A stretch of 64,000 nt of DNA from Streptomyces vietnamensis (GCF_000830005.1 NZ_CP010407.1:5584001-5648000); one strand, 5' to 3'. Shown: positions 45,322 to 53,672, numbered from the stretch's first letter. Numbers and translations: made by a program. Notes: generated from the letters alone by a model not told the origin.

Positions 45322-45903
45322 TTGCGCAAGCTCACGTACTACATCGCCTGCACCATCGACGGCTTCATCGGCGACCCCGAGGGCGACGCCACCTCGATGT
45401 TCAAGTTCACGAACGGCGAGTACATGGCGGCCATGAACGCCGAGTACCCCGAGACCGTCCCGACGCACGCGCGGGAGATGTTCGGGGTCGACGCCGAGAA
45501 CAGGCACTTCGACACCCTCGTCCAGGGCAGGCAGTCGTACCAGCTCGCCCTCGACATCGGCGTCACCAGCCCGTACAACCACCTGCGCGAGTTCGTCGCC
45601 ACCCGCTCGCTCACCGAGTCGCCCCACCCCAACGTCGAGCTGATCGCCGACGGCCTCGTCGGCCGGGTCCGCGAGCTCAAGGCCGAGGACAGCCCGCTGG
45701 GCATCTACCTCTGCGGCGGCTCCACCATCGCCGGCGAGCTCATCGAGGAGATCGACGAACTGATCATCAAGACCTACCCGCAGGTCTACGGCACCGGCAT
45801 GCCGATGTTCGGCGCCGGCTTCGAGCCCCGGGACTTCGAACTGGGGGACGTCCGCGCCTTCGACAACGGCGTACTGGTCCGTACGTACACCAGGAAGCGA
45901 TAG
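45322..45903 (+). CDS. Dihydrofolate-reductase-family (RibD C-terminal-like) reductase
   Basis: A 193-residue member of the RibD_C/DHFR fold. YYIACTIDGFIGDP (about 5-18) and IYLCGGSTIAGELIEE (about 125-140) are typical nucleotide-binding segments. These stand-alone actinobacterial proteins are NADPH-dependent reductases of unknown substrate, usually adjacent to TetR regulators as here. A TTG start is chosen because AGAGGA lies five bases upstream and it gives the family N-terminus RKLTYYIA. Confidence 0.85.
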   Translation: MRKLTYYIACTIDGFIGDPEGDATSMFKFTNGEYMAAMNAEYPETVPTHAREMFGVDAENRHFDTLVQGRQSYQLALDIGVTSPYNHLREFVATRSLTESPHPNVELIADGLVGRVRELKAEDSPLGIYLCGGSTIAGELIEEIDELIIKTYPQVYGTGMPMFGAGFEPRDFELGDVRAFDNGVLVRTYTRKR

Positions 45904-45945
45904 CAGCGGCAGGCAGCCTCGCGCGGGGCGGCCTACCCTGGACGC

Positions 45946-46188
45946 ATGGGTGACGAGGCGCCTCGCACGACGCGGGACCCCCTGGCCGAGCGCCACTGCC
46001 CGGCCTGCGGCGAACCGCTCGCCGTACTGGCCACCCGGCACAAGGTCCTGGGGGCCTGGGTGCCGGAGTGGGAGGTGCAACCCTGCCGCAACCCGGATTG
46101 CCCGCTCCACGAGGAGGGGGCGGAAACCGCTCCCCCGCACGTGACCGGCAAGAACGGCGAGATCGGGAGAAGTCCGGCCCCGGGGTGA
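45946..46188 (+). CDS. Small zinc-ribbon-like protein
   Basis: An 80-residue hypothetical protein. HCPACGEPL and CRNPDCPLHEE provide two Cys pairs (and a His) suitable for one zinc site. No other domain is visible. It lacks a Shine-Dalgarno sequence; the ATG may be leaderless. GC3 use is normal for the genome, which supports coding. Function unknown. Confidence 0.55.
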   Translation: MGDEAPRTTRDPLAERHCPACGEPLAVLATRHKVLGAWVPEWEVQPCRNPDCPLHEEGAETAPPHVTGKNGEIGRSPAPG

Positions 46189-46230
46189 CCGGACGCGCGG
46201 CGGAGCCGGTCATACCGCTACAGTCCGCGC

Positions 46231-46650
46231 ATGTCATCGGAGTCGACAGAAGTCTGGACCGGCTGGTACCGGGACCGCAGCGGCGCGGAAGCGATCGTCA
46301 TCACGGCCGACGGGCGGCGCGTCGCCACCCGGATCAGGGGGGTCGAGTACACGGGCGAGAGCTTCGCCGCGCTCGCCGCCGCCGAAGAGGACGGACGGGC
46401 CCTCACGGGCTGCGTCCTGGAGTGGGACCTGCCGCTCCCCGTCGTCGTGGACGGCGCCGCCCAACAGGCCACGCTGGCCTGCCTGCTGACGCTCGGTGAG
46501 CGCGCAGACCTCAGCCTGACGCTGCACTACGGCGGCGCCGCCTTCGAGGCGTGCGTCGCCGGGGGCGACTTCGAGGGGGCCCTGGAGCGGGTGCGGCAAC
46601 AGCTGCCGGCCGGCGCGGACTTCGGCCGCAGGCTCCTCCAGTCGGCCTGA
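46231..46650 (+). CDS. Conserved hypothetical protein (DUF6304-like)
   Basis: A 139-residue soluble protein with a WTGWYRDRSGAEAIVI start and alternating beta-like segments. It resembles a Streptomyces-restricted family of unknown function. There is no signal peptide or catalytic motif. The last 20 residues are helical and charged. The start ATG has no clear Shine-Dalgarno sequence. Confidence 0.65.
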   Translation: MSSESTEVWTGWYRDRSGAEAIVITADGRRVATRIRGVEYTGESFAALAAAEEDGRALTGCVLEWDLPLPVVVDGAAQQATLACLLTLGERADLSLTLHYGGAAFEACVAGGDFEGALERVRQQLPAGADFGRRLLQSA

Positions 46651-46833
46651 GGCCGGGTACGGCGCGACGCCCCGGTCGATCCGGATACGGAGACCCGGGG
46701 CGCCGCCGGCACTGCGGACGACGACGCCGACGGTCGCACTGTAGGCCGAACTCACGGCGGCCTGCCGGGAGGTGGGCCCCGCGGGCGGCCCCGTACCGGC
46801 CACGCTGTCGGTGGGAGCGTGCATGATGACCGT

Positions 46834-47319
46834 ATGAGCGAACGCGAGGAAGATCCCGGCCGGGCAGAGGTACGCCACGCGCGACCCGAGGACCTGCCCC
46901 GGGTCGTGGAACTCATCGTCGAGCACGCCGCGTACGAGAAGTCCGCACCCCCGGCCCCCGGCCTCGCGGACCGTCTCGCCGGCCTCCTCTTCGGCCCCGA
47001 ACCGCCCCGCCTCCGCTGCTTCGTCGCCGCCCTCCCCGACGGCACCCTCGCGGGCTACGCGACCTGCGCCCCGGAACTCTCCACCTGGGACGGCACCGAG
47101 TACCTCCACATGGACTGCCTCTACCTCACGGAGGCCTCCCGCGGCCACGGCCTCGGCCCCCTTCTGATGGCGGCCCTCCGCGCCGAGGCCCGCACCCTCG
47201 GCCTTCCGGAACTCCAGTGGCAGACCCCCGTCTGGAACGAGGGCGCGATCCGCTTCTACGACCGCCTGGGCGCCACCTCCAAGGAGAAACGCCGCTACAC
47301 GCTCCCGACGGAGGCGTAG
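46834..47319 (+). CDS. GNAT-family N-acetyltransferase
   Basis: A 161-residue acetyltransferase resembling diamine/spermidine acetyltransferases: EHAAYEKSAP near the N-terminus, then LYLTEASRGHGLGPLLMAAL (acetyl-CoA loop, about 92-111) and WNEGAIRFYDRLGAT. That combination fits the SSAT-like subgroup acting on small amines. The ATG at 46834 is used; an in-frame GTG 15 bases upstream is possible. Confidence 0.88.
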   Translation: MSEREEDPGRAEVRHARPEDLPRVVELIVEHAAYEKSAPPAPGLADRLAGLLFGPEPPRLRCFVAALPDGTLAGYATCAPELSTWDGTEYLHMDCLYLTEASRGHGLGPLLMAALRAEARTLGLPELQWQTPVWNEGAIRFYDRLGATSKEKRRYTLPTEA

Positions 47320-47337
47320 GAACGCCCGGGGCGACGG

Positions 47338-47757
47338 TCAGTCGGCGCAGTTGTGATAGGCGGCCACCTGCCAACCGTCGTCTCCCGTGCGCTCCAGCAC
47401 CCAGGTCGCGCGGACCCAGCGGCCGTCCGGCACGACGGTCTCGTCGGTCTCACCGGCGAGGACGACGGCGCTGCGGGCGACGACGACGGCCGAGTCGCGG
47501 CACTCGCCGAGGAACCGCACGCTGTGGATCTCGTCGCGGACGGTCGAGCCCTTCAGCGGGCCCTCGAACCCGGCGGCCATCGCGGCGCGGATCCGCTCGC
47601 GGCCGTCGCGGAAGGAGCCGGGCAGCGCGGAGGTCGCGTCCGGGGTGTAGACGGCGACGAAGGCGTCGGCGTCGTTGGCCGCCCATGCGGCGTACACGGC
47701 GTCGATCACGGACCGCACCTGCTGCTCTGCGGTGTCCTGCGCGGTCGTCGTGGCCAT
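47338..47757 (-). CDS. SnoaL-like (NTF2-fold) protein
   Basis: A 139-residue cone-shaped-barrel protein of the SgcJ/EcaC/SnoaL-like type, beginning VRSVIDAVYAAWAANDADAFVAVY and ending WQVAAYHNCAD. It may be an isomerase-like or ligand-binding protein; no substrate is evident. AGGAGG precedes the ATG. It is divergent from the ECF sigma gene, whose C-terminal domain has the same fold. The two share a 135-base promoter gap, which suggests common control. Confidence 0.85.
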   Translation of the reverse strand: MATTTAQDTAEQQVRSVIDAVYAAWAANDADAFVAVYTPDATSALPGSFRDGRERIRAAMAAGFEGPLKGSTVRDEIHSVRFLGECRDSAVVVARSAVVLAGETDETVVPDGRWVRATWVLERTGDDGWQVAAYHNCAD

Positions 47758-47892
47758 GGTGTCCTCCTGGAAGGTCGACGGGATGTCGCCGGTACCTACC
47801 GCCGACGCGCCCGGAATTCATCGCCGCTCGGATCACCGATGACTTTCGGGACGGGCGCCGGTACGTACGTCGCCGCACCGAGAGAGGCAGGC

Positions 47893-48897
47893 ATGGCCAC
47901 CACGAGCCCACACCCCGACGACCCGGCTGCCGACCAGGCCGCCGAGTTCGCCCGATGCACCGCCCCGCACCGCCGGGAGCTCCTGGCCCACTGCTACCGG
48001 ATGCTCGGCTCCCTGCACGACGCCGAAGACCTCGTGCAGGACACCCTGCTGCGCGCCTGGCGCGCGTTCGACCGGTACGACGCCCGGCGTGCGAGCGTAC
48101 GCACGTGGCTGTACCGGATCGCCACCAACGCGTGCCTCACGGCACTGGACACCCGCACGCGCCGTCCCCTGCCCAGCGGCCTCGGCGCGCCCGACGAGGA
48201 CCCGCTGACGCCGCTGGAGTACGCGCCGGAGGTGCCGTGGCTCCAGCCGGTCCCGGACGCGTGGCTCGCGGACCCGGGCCAGGTGGTCGCCGCCCGCGAC
48301 ACCCTGCGGCTGGCCTGGGTGGCCGCCGTGCAGTACCTGCCCGCGCGGCAGCGGGCCGTGCTGATCCTGCGCGACGTCCTCGACTGCTCCGCGGCCGAGA
48401 CCGCCGCGCTCCTCGACACCACCCCGGCGGCGGTCAACAGCGCGCTCCAGCGCGCCCGGGCGCGGCTCGCCGACGCCGGCATCGCCGAGACACGGGTGAC
48501 GGAGGAGGCCGCCGACCGGCTGGTGGTGGACCGGTACGCGGCCGCGTTCGAGAAGGCGGACATCGAAGGGCTGACCGCGCTGCTCGCCCACGACGCCATC
48601 CTGGAGATGCCGCCGGTCCGCACCTGGTTCACCGGCCGCGACCGGTACGCCGGTTTCATGGCCTGGGTGTTCGCGGCGAACGGCACCGACTGGCGCGTCC
48701 TGCCCACCGCGGCGAACGGCGGGCCCGCGCTGGCGGCCTACGTGCGCCGCGCCGACAGGGACGAGGACGCGTACCGGCTGCACACCCTGCAGGTGTTCGA
48801 CGTCGCCGACGGCCGCATCACCCGGAACACGGTCTTCCAGGACCCCACCGTCCTCACCGCCTTCGCCCTCCCGGAAACCCTCCCACCGGCACGCTGA
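47893..48897 (+). CDS. ECF sigma factor with C-terminal SnoaL-like domain
   Basis: A 334-residue sigma factor. Region 2 is RELLAHCYRMLGSLHDAEDLVQDTLLRAWR (about 28-57) and region 4 is about 140-200 (LPARQRAVLILRDVLDCSAAETAALLDT). It is followed by an NTF2/SnoaL-like domain (about 210-330; ADIEGLTALLAHDAILEMPP). Such C-terminal extensions in ECF sigma factors control activity in cis and often replace an anti-sigma factor; none is adjacent. It is the last host gene before the left repeat of the island. Confidence 0.9.
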   Translation: MATTSPHPDDPAADQAAEFARCTAPHRRELLAHCYRMLGSLHDAEDLVQDTLLRAWRAFDRYDARRASVRTWLYRIATNACLTALDTRTRRPLPSGLGAPDEDPLTPLEYAPEVPWLQPVPDAWLADPGQVVAARDTLRLAWVAAVQYLPARQRAVLILRDVLDCSAAETAALLDTTPAAVNSALQRARARLADAGIAETRVTEEAADRLVVDRYAAAFEKADIEGLTALLAHDAILEMPPVRTWFTGRDRYAGFMAWVFAANGTDWRVLPTAANGGPALAAYVRRADRDEDAYRLHTLQVFDVADGRITRNTVFQDPTVLTAFALPETLPPAR

Positions 48898-48934
48898 CCG
48901 CCTTGCAGCCGGAAAAGCCGGAAAAGAGCAGGAG

Positions 48935-49030
48935 AAAGACCGCACCCGGCCCGCCATGGACGCCGTGCTCGGCGGCCTGCGGACCGGGTGCGGTCGGGGA
49001 GCGGGGGAAGGTCAGGCCTTCTTGGTCTCC
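48935..49030. repeat. Left direct repeat of the island (attL)
   Basis: These 96 bases match 57944-58039 with one difference (48996 G versus 58005 A). They carry a duplicate of the sodN terminator arms GACCGCACCCGG/CCGGGTGCGGTC and the last 19 coding bases of sodN, but no sodN body follows; the sequence turns into TAGTAATCGG. Confidence 0.92.
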
Positions 49031-49181
49031 TAGTAATCGGCCAGGTCGGTGACCTGCGGGGATCTTCCCTGCGGGGCGCTGACCTGGCCTTTTGCTGATG
49101 GCTGGCGATGGGGGGCGACGGTCCTGACCGGGTGTCCTGCGGACTGTGTGCGGACTGGCAGAAGCGTCCTGGGTGCCACCG
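49031..49181 (-). other. Island left edge with hairpin
   Basis: The stretch right of attL has arms GGCCAGGTC (49039-49047) and GACCTGGCC (49081-49089), followed on the plus strand by TTTT, and two CCTGCGGGG copies in the loop. It may be a terminator for the leftward lipoprotein gene or an arm-type recombination site. Nothing else is recognised. Confidence 0.45.
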
Positions 49182-49853
49182 CTACTCGACTGATGCAGTG
49201 GGATTCTCACCGCGCTGGGCCTGCTGGATCCGCGTCACCACCATCTTCGTGATCGCCATCAGCTGCTGATCAGAGGTCTGGGTGCCCGGGGGCCGCGTGT
49301 ACTCGATGCGCGCGATGACGCCGTCTTGGCGGACGATTACTCCTTCACCATCCATACCAGTACTGGGAGAGGAGCTGATCTCGAACCGGTCGATCTGATC
49401 GCCGGGCGGATTGCTTCCGACCTCATCTTCGGTTCCCTTGCCTGTGAAGAGCTCTTCTGCAGTGGCTCCCGGTAGCGAGATCATGTAGATCTCAAGCTCT
49501 TCGTCTTCCATGTCGGTGAATGCGGCCACGCCGAGTGAGATGGCCTTGGCGCACCAGGATTCCGGCCAGCGTTCACTCAAGCAGAATTCGCTCTTGGAAC
49601 CGTCCCAAGCTTTGATGTTGCGTTCGCTGGAAAACGTGCTTGGAACATTCCGCTGCCTGGGCAGTGCCGACTTCAGCAACGCTGCGTCCATCGTCGTGCC
49701 CTGGGGGACGCTTGGCGCAGATGCTTGTGGCGGAGCGGCGTCAGGATTTGTGCTCGACACATCCGAGCTGCAACCGGAGAGAAGGAAAGCGGTTGCCAGA
49801 AGGGCTAAGGCACCGGACGCGCTGCGCGAGCGGAAGCCTTGGCGGTTGGTCAT
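49182..49853 (-). CDS. Putative lipoprotein, low GC
   Basis: A 223-residue secreted protein with a basic n-region, an Ala/Leu h-region and lipobox LLSGC (Cys28). The mature part begins with a Ser/Pro/Ala linker and has no recognised domain; a Cys pair (FCLSERWPESWC) could form a disulfide. Base composition is visibly less GC-rich than core genes, and Leu16 is encoded by TTA (complement of 49806-49808), both signs of transfer. Its promoter region is interrupted by the IS inserted 87 bases upstream. Confidence 0.72.
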   Translation of the reverse strand: MTNRQGFRSRSASGALALLATAFLLSGCSSDVSSTNPDAAPPQASAPSVPQGTTMDAALLKSALPRQRNVPSTFSSERNIKAWDGSKSEFCLSERWPESWCAKAISLGVAAFTDMEDEELEIYMISLPGATAEELFTGKGTEDEVGSNPPGDQIDRFEISSSPSTGMDGEGVIVRQDGVIARIEYTRPPGTQTSDQQLMAITKMVVTRIQQAQRGENPTASVE

Positions 49854-49931
49854 GTGGAAGCTATCCCATCGTCGTGACACGATCGCGTCACGCTACACGG
49901 CGCTGAGCGAGGCACGTTGGCGAATTCGTGC

Positions 49932-49940
49932 TCTGCCATC
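49932..49940. repeat. IS target-site duplication, left
   Basis: TCTGCCATC directly precedes the left IS end and recurs directly after the right end (51690-51698), giving a 9-bp duplication as expected for IS256-family insertion. Confidence 0.85.
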
Positions 49941-49967
49941 GAGCAATGCTCAGGACTTGTGGATCGG
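49941..49967 (+). repeat. IS left inverted repeat
   Basis: Twenty-seven bases from GAGCAATGCTCAGG to TGTGGATCGG, matching the complement of 51663-51689 at 22 positions. Confidence 0.85.
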
Positions 49968-50061
49968 CCTCGGGCGGGGACGCGGAGGGCGTACCTTCCC
50001 GAATGATCCGCAAGGTCTCCGAGTAGGCCCGCGTTGCAGCGCGGGTCGGGAAGGCACGCCC

Positions 50062-51315
50062 GTGCTCAGCGTAGTCACCGACGACGGCTCCACACAGTCC
50101 GGCTCCCTGATCGACGAGATCGTCCGGGAAGGCGCCCGCCGAATGCTCGCCGCCGCTTTGGAAGCGGAAGTCAACCAGTACATAGCCGAGTTGGCAGCCG
50201 AGACCGACGAGCAGGGACGGCGCCTGGTGGTCCGCAACGGCCACCACCGACCCCGCACCGTCGTCACCGCGGCCGGGCCGGTCGAGGTCACCGCGCCACG
50301 GGTGAACGACCGCCGCATCGACGATGAGACCGGCGAGCGGAAGCGGTTCTCCTCCAAGATCCTTCCCCCGTGGTGCCGCAAGTCACCGAAGGTCTCCGAG
50401 GTCCTGCCGCTGCTCTACCTGCACGGCCTGTCCTCCGGGGACTTCGTGCCCGCGCTGGAGCATTTCCTCGGCGGCGCGGCCGGCCTGTCGCCGGCCACGG
50501 TCACCCGGCTGACCAAGCAGTGGGCCGACGACCACGCCGCCTTCCAGTCCCGGGACCTGTCCGACCGCGACTTCGTCTACGTCTGGGCAGATGGCGTGCA
50601 CCCGAAGGTGCGGCTCGGGCAGGCGCACTCGTGCGTCCTGGTCCTGCTCGGCGTGCGCCTGGACGGCACCAAAGAGCTCATCGCCCTGGCCGAGGGGCTG
50701 CGCGAGTCGACCGAGTCGTGGGCCGAGCTGCTGCGTGATTGCCGCCGACGCGGCATGCGCGACCCCGAGCTGGTCGTAGGTGACGGCGCAATGGGCCTCT
50801 GGAAGGCCCTCGCCGAGGTCTTCCCTGCCGCCCGCCACCAGCGCTGCTGGGTCCACAAGGCCCGCAACGTAGCGAACTGCCTGCCCAAGTCCGCACAGCC
50901 CGGGGCCACGAAGGCCATGCAGGAGATCTACAACGCCGAGGACCGGACCCACGCCGAGAAGGCGATCGAGGCATTCGCCCGCGCCTACGGCACGAAGTGG
51001 CCGAAGGCGGCCGCAAAGATCACCGACGACCGGGACGAGCTGCTGGCGTTCTACGACTTCCCGGCCGAGCACTGGATCCACCTGCGGACCACGAATCCGA
51101 TCGAGTCGACGTTCTCCACGGTCAAGCTCCGCACGAAGGTCACCCGAGGCGCGGGCAGCCCGGCCGCGGCCCTCGCGATGGTGTTCAAGCTCGTCGAGTC
51201 CGCCCAGTCCCGCTGGCGGGCGATCACCGGCGCCCACCTGGTCCCGCTCGTCCGCGCCGGCGCCCGCTTCGAAAACGGCCACCTGGTCGAACGCACCGAG
51301 AACCACGCAGCCTGA
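50062..51315 (+). CDS. IS256-family (mutator-type) transposase
   Basis: A 417-residue DDE transposase. The catalytic triad is visible as D177 (VWADGVHPK), D241 (VVGDGAMGLW) and E348 (TTNPIESTFST). The C/D(2)H-like HQRCWVHKARNV of the mutator group lies at 259-270. No frameshift or stop interrupts it. The GTG at 50062 follows GGGAAGG and gives VLSVVTDDGSTQS. It should catalyse IS transposition through a circular intermediate. Confidence 0.95.
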   Translation: MLSVVTDDGSTQSGSLIDEIVREGARRMLAAALEAEVNQYIAELAAETDEQGRRLVVRNGHHRPRTVVTAAGPVEVTAPRVNDRRIDDETGERKRFSSKILPPWCRKSPKVSEVLPLLYLHGLSSGDFVPALEHFLGGAAGLSPATVTRLTKQWADDHAAFQSRDLSDRDFVYVWADGVHPKVRLGQAHSCVLVLLGVRLDGTKELIALAEGLRESTESWAELLRDCRRRGMRDPELVVGDGAMGLWKALAEVFPAARHQRCWVHKARNVANCLPKSAQPGATKAMQEIYNAEDRTHAEKAIEAFARAYGTKWPKAAAKITDDRDELLAFYDFPAEHWIHLRTTNPIESTFSTVKLRTKVTRGAGSPAAALAMVFKLVESAQSRWRAITGAHLVPLVRAGARFENGHLVERTENHAA

Positions 51316-51328
51316 GGAGAATCTCACG

Positions 51329-51655
51329 ATGACCGTCACCGACACCTACGGCACGAACACCCACACGGCCCAGCAGCTGGCCGACCTCCTCACCGAACGA
51401 CTGCCAGCGACCTTCGCCGAGCGCGACAGCGACTACTTCGGCCTCTATTTCCTCGCCACACTCGCCGACACGACCCGCATCAAGGTCCAGCCCAACACCG
51501 TTCCCGGAGACGACGGCGAAGACGACCTTCTTGAGGACGACCACCCCGACGTGTCCGTCCTCCTCATCGTCACCGCACCGGCCGAGGCTCAGCCCCTGAG
51601 CACGGAACTTGCAGCCGTCGACGGACTCACCCGGCTCCGGTCATCCCGAAACTGA
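51329..51655 (+). CDS. Small acidic protein inside the IS
   Basis: A 108-residue acidic protein encoded 14 bases after the transposase stop, still within the IS inverted repeats. It has an N-terminal helical part (TAQQLADLLTERLPATFAER) and an Asp/Glu-rich centre (DDGEDDLLEDDHPD). GAGGAGAAT precedes the ATG. No family is recognised. It could regulate transposition, or be a captured host fragment retained because both ends are mobile. Confidence 0.65.
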   Translation: MTVTDTYGTNTHTAQQLADLLTERLPATFAERDSDYFGLYFLATLADTTRIKVQPNTVPGDDGEDDLLEDDHPDVSVLLIVTAPAEAQPLSTELAAVDGLTRLRSSRN

Positions 51656-51662
51656 GAAGCCA

Positions 51663-51689
51663 CCGATCCACAGGTATTGACGATTGCTC
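51663..51689 (-). repeat. IS right inverted repeat
   Basis: Complementary partner of 49941-49967. It ends in ATTGCTC at 51689 and is followed by the second copy of the target duplication. Confidence 0.85.
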
Positions 51690-51739
51690 TCTGCCATCGT
51701 CTGGGCTGCCCAGCTTGTGGAACCGCACCGGGGCATACG

Positions 51740-52096
51740 TCAGGTGCCTTGCTTCCTGATTGCGATGGCGAGGGCTCCGAGGGCTTCCTTCTCGGGGCCG
51801 TAGATCGTGCGGATGTTGGCGAGTTGCTGGTCGCGGGTGGCGGTCGGGTTGACGTTGGACGGGCCTTCGCCGTCGAGGAGGGCTTCGAAGTCGGGGTACT
51901 CGGTGACGCGGAGGACTTCGACGTCGCAGGTCTCGTCGGTGTCCTTGATGCGGAAGCGGATGGTGTCGCCGGCGGCGAGGTCCGCGAGGTGCGGGTATTT
52001 GACCCGCACCTCGATGGTCTTGGTGCCCGCGGCGACGAGTTCGAAGTACTGGCGGTAGAGGTTGAGCTCGCGGACGCGGGCGGTGCGGTCGGTCAT
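51740..52096 (-). CDS. ASCH-domain protein
   Basis: A 118-residue protein consisting of an ASCH (PUA-like) domain: RELNLYRQYFELVAAGTKTIEVRVKYPHLADLAAGDTI-type start, then EVLRVTEYPDFEALLDGEG. ASCH domains bind RNA or modified nucleotides, and some are hydrolases (YqfB type). The conserved KTIEVR strand is intact. The ATG overlaps the stop of the synthetase-like gene by four bases, so the two are translated together. It is the last gene of the three-gene leftward operon. Confidence 0.88.
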   Translation of the reverse strand: MTDRTARVRELNLYRQYFELVAAGTKTIEVRVKYPHLADLAAGDTIRFRIKDTDETCDVEVLRVTEYPDFEALLDGEGPSNVNPTATRDQQLANIRTIYGPEKEALGALAIAIRKQGT

Positions 52097-53208
52097 CGGG
52101 AGGGAACGCTCCTGGGGGACGGTGCGGTGATCAGGCGGTCGATCTCGGCGGCCGAGTACGAGCGGAAGAAGTGGCGGGGGTCGGAGAGCAGGGTCTCGGT
52201 CATGGCGAGCAGCTGGTCGGCGTACTCGATGACGGTGCCGGGCCACTGCCGGGTGTCGAGCATCCAGGGGGCGGCTCCCTCGGGCAAGGGGGCACGGCCT
52301 TCTCGGATGAGGGATTTCGACAGCTTGGCGCCGGTGTCGGTGACGACCTGGGGGCAGAACAGACGGGCCGGGAGCTGGGCGCGGGTGAGGCCCACGGCCT
52401 GGAGGGCCTCGTCGACGAGATGGGAGCCGAAGACCCAGTCGCCGCCCTTGACCATGACGTGCAGGGTGCCCTGGGGGCTGGTCAGGGCGAGTTCCTTGAC
52501 CAGGTTGCGGTAGAGGGTGGCCAGGTCGAGGTAGCCGCCGGCGGTGGACGTGATGGGGGTCTCGTACGGGCCGTGGTGGAGGCAGACGGCGGAGACTCGC
52601 GCGGATTCGGGGCTGGCGAGGTGGGCGCGGGTGCGTTCGGCGTGTTTCTCGGCCCAGCCGCAATCGGGGTGCGGGCAGGGGACGCGGAGGTGAGGGGTGC
52701 CGGTGGAGGGGGCTAGCCACCAGCGGGCGGCGTCGATGCGGGGGAGGAGCCGGAGCCAGGTGTGGCGGTAGTGCTCGCCGGCCTGCTGCTGGGTGTACGT
52801 CTCGATGCGGTGCGGGATGCCCAGGCGCCTGGACAGGGCGGTGAAGAGGGGCTGGTAAAGGGCGGTGACGAGGTCGATCAGGGCCTGTTCGCCGAGGGCC
52901 TGGGCGTAGGCGCGCTGGTAGCGGTTGCCGCTGGCGGGGTCGGTGGCGAGCTCGTACGGGGCGTTGTCGAGGGCGCTGAAGAGCACCTCGGTGGGGAGGC
53001 CGAAGCGGTCGCGTAGTCGGGCGGCTATGGCGAAGGCCAGGGACTGCACGAGCGAGGTGCCGATGTGCGGGGCGCCGTTGATCTGGGTGCCGACGACCAA
53101 CACGATCCGCTCGGGCGGGGCAGCCAGGATGCGCGGGGTCAGGACGTCCTCGGCGTGGTGCAGGGCGTTGGCGAGAACGGTGTTCGGCGAGACGGGGTGC
53201 GTGGTCAC
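52093..53208 (-). CDS. Class I aminoacyl-tRNA-synthetase-like catalytic-domain protein
   Basis: A 371-residue protein. GAPHIGTSLVQ (residues 46-56) carries HIGT, and AKLSKSLIREG (about 294-304) carries KLSKS, the two ATP-site signatures of class I synthetases. Between them, CPHPDCGW plus later Cys/His residues could form a zinc knob. Only about 70 residues follow KLSKS, so the anticodon-binding domain is missing. The catalytic core is reminiscent of class I LysRS, but specificity cannot be assigned. The GTG overlaps the stop of the RsbW-like gene (GTGA). It probably activates an amino or other acid as an adenylate for transfer to a non-standard acceptor. Confidence 0.82.
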   Translation of the reverse strand: MTTHPVSPNTVLANALHHAEDVLTPRILAAPPERIVLVVGTQINGAPHIGTSLVQSLAFAIAARLRDRFGLPTEVLFSALDNAPYELATDPASGNRYQRAYAQALGEQALIDLVTALYQPLFTALSRRLGIPHRIETYTQQQAGEHYRHTWLRLLPRIDAARWWLAPSTGTPHLRVPCPHPDCGWAEKHAERTRAHLASPESARVSAVCLHHGPYETPITSTAGGYLDLATLYRNLVKELALTSPQGTLHVMVKGGDWVFGSHLVDEALQAVGLTRAQLPARLFCPQVVTDTGAKLSKSLIREGRAPLPEGAAPWMLDTRQWPGTVIEYADQLLAMTETLLSDPRHFFRSYSAAEIDRLITAPSPRSVPSR

Positions 53209-53672
53209 GAGGTGGCCCCCTGGGGTTCGGTGATGCGGTTGAAGGCGGCCCAGACGCGCTTTCCGGGGCCCGTCCGCTCCTTCACGCCCCACTTGTCGGC
53301 GGTCGCGGCGACGATCAGCAGACCGCGGCCGTCGACGGCGGATTCCTCGGGAACGCGCTGCGTCGGCCTGTTCTCGCCGCTGTCGTGGACCTCGATCCGC
53401 AGCTCCTCGTCGAGGGACTCGACCCGTACCAGGATCAGTCGGCCCACGGGCGTTCCGTGAAGCACGGCGTTGGTGACGAGTTCCGAGGTGCACAGCCGCA
53501 TGTCGTCGAGGCGGCTCGTCTCACCCCATTCGGTCAGCGTGGCGGCGACGAAGTCGCGAGCGGTACGCGGCGTGGTCCGGCGGCGGGGGAACAGTGTGGT
53601 GCGGTGCCGACCCGTGCTCGGAAGGAGATGCGGGGCGGTATCGGTCGCCTCGTTGGTGAGTCTGCTTGCCAT
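53205..53672 (-). CDS. RsbW-like ATP-binding protein
   Basis: A 155-residue GHKL-fold HATPase_c_2 protein, common next to regulators in Streptomyces. The N-box is MRLCTSELVTNAVLHGTP (about 59-76), G1 is VHDSGEN (about 95) and G2 is GRGLLIV (about 115). It may be an anti-sigma kinase or a partner of the divergent XRE regulator. First gene of the leftward operon; coupled to the synthetase-like gene by a GTGA overlap. No clear Shine-Dalgarno sequence precedes the ATG. Confidence 0.88.
   Translation of the reverse strand: MASRLTNEATDTAPHLLPSTGRHRTTLFPRRRTTPRTARDFVAATLTEWGETSRLDDMRLCTSELVTNAVLHGTPVGRLILVRVESLDEELRIEVHDSGENRPTQRVPEESAVDGRGLLIVAATADKWGVKERTGPGKRVWAAFNRITEPQGATS

Larger units (their letters stand above)
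49941..51689 (+). mobile_element. IS256-family insertion sequence with an extra ORF
   Basis: A complete 1749-bp element. The ends are 27-bp imperfect inverted repeats (22/27) starting GAGCAAT, flanked by the 9-bp duplication TCTGCCATC. It contains the transposase at 50062-51315 and a second small ORF at 51329-51655, both on the plus strand. Intact ends and duplication indicate a fairly recent insertion into the island. Confidence 0.88.

Noticed and set aside
48901..49030. A second, truncated sodN gene at the left repeat
   Set aside because: Only the last 19 coding bases are present; it is the duplicated attachment core.
49931..49941. 11-bp target duplication CTCTGCCATCG for the IS
   Set aside because: Taking the IS ends as GAGCAAT/ATTGCTC gives a 9-bp duplication, which fits the IS256 family; the extra bases belong to the IS ends.
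51663..52720. Upstream extension of the ASCH gene
   Set aside because: It overlaps the synthetase-like gene in a shifted frame; the ATGA junction at 52093-52096 defines the start.
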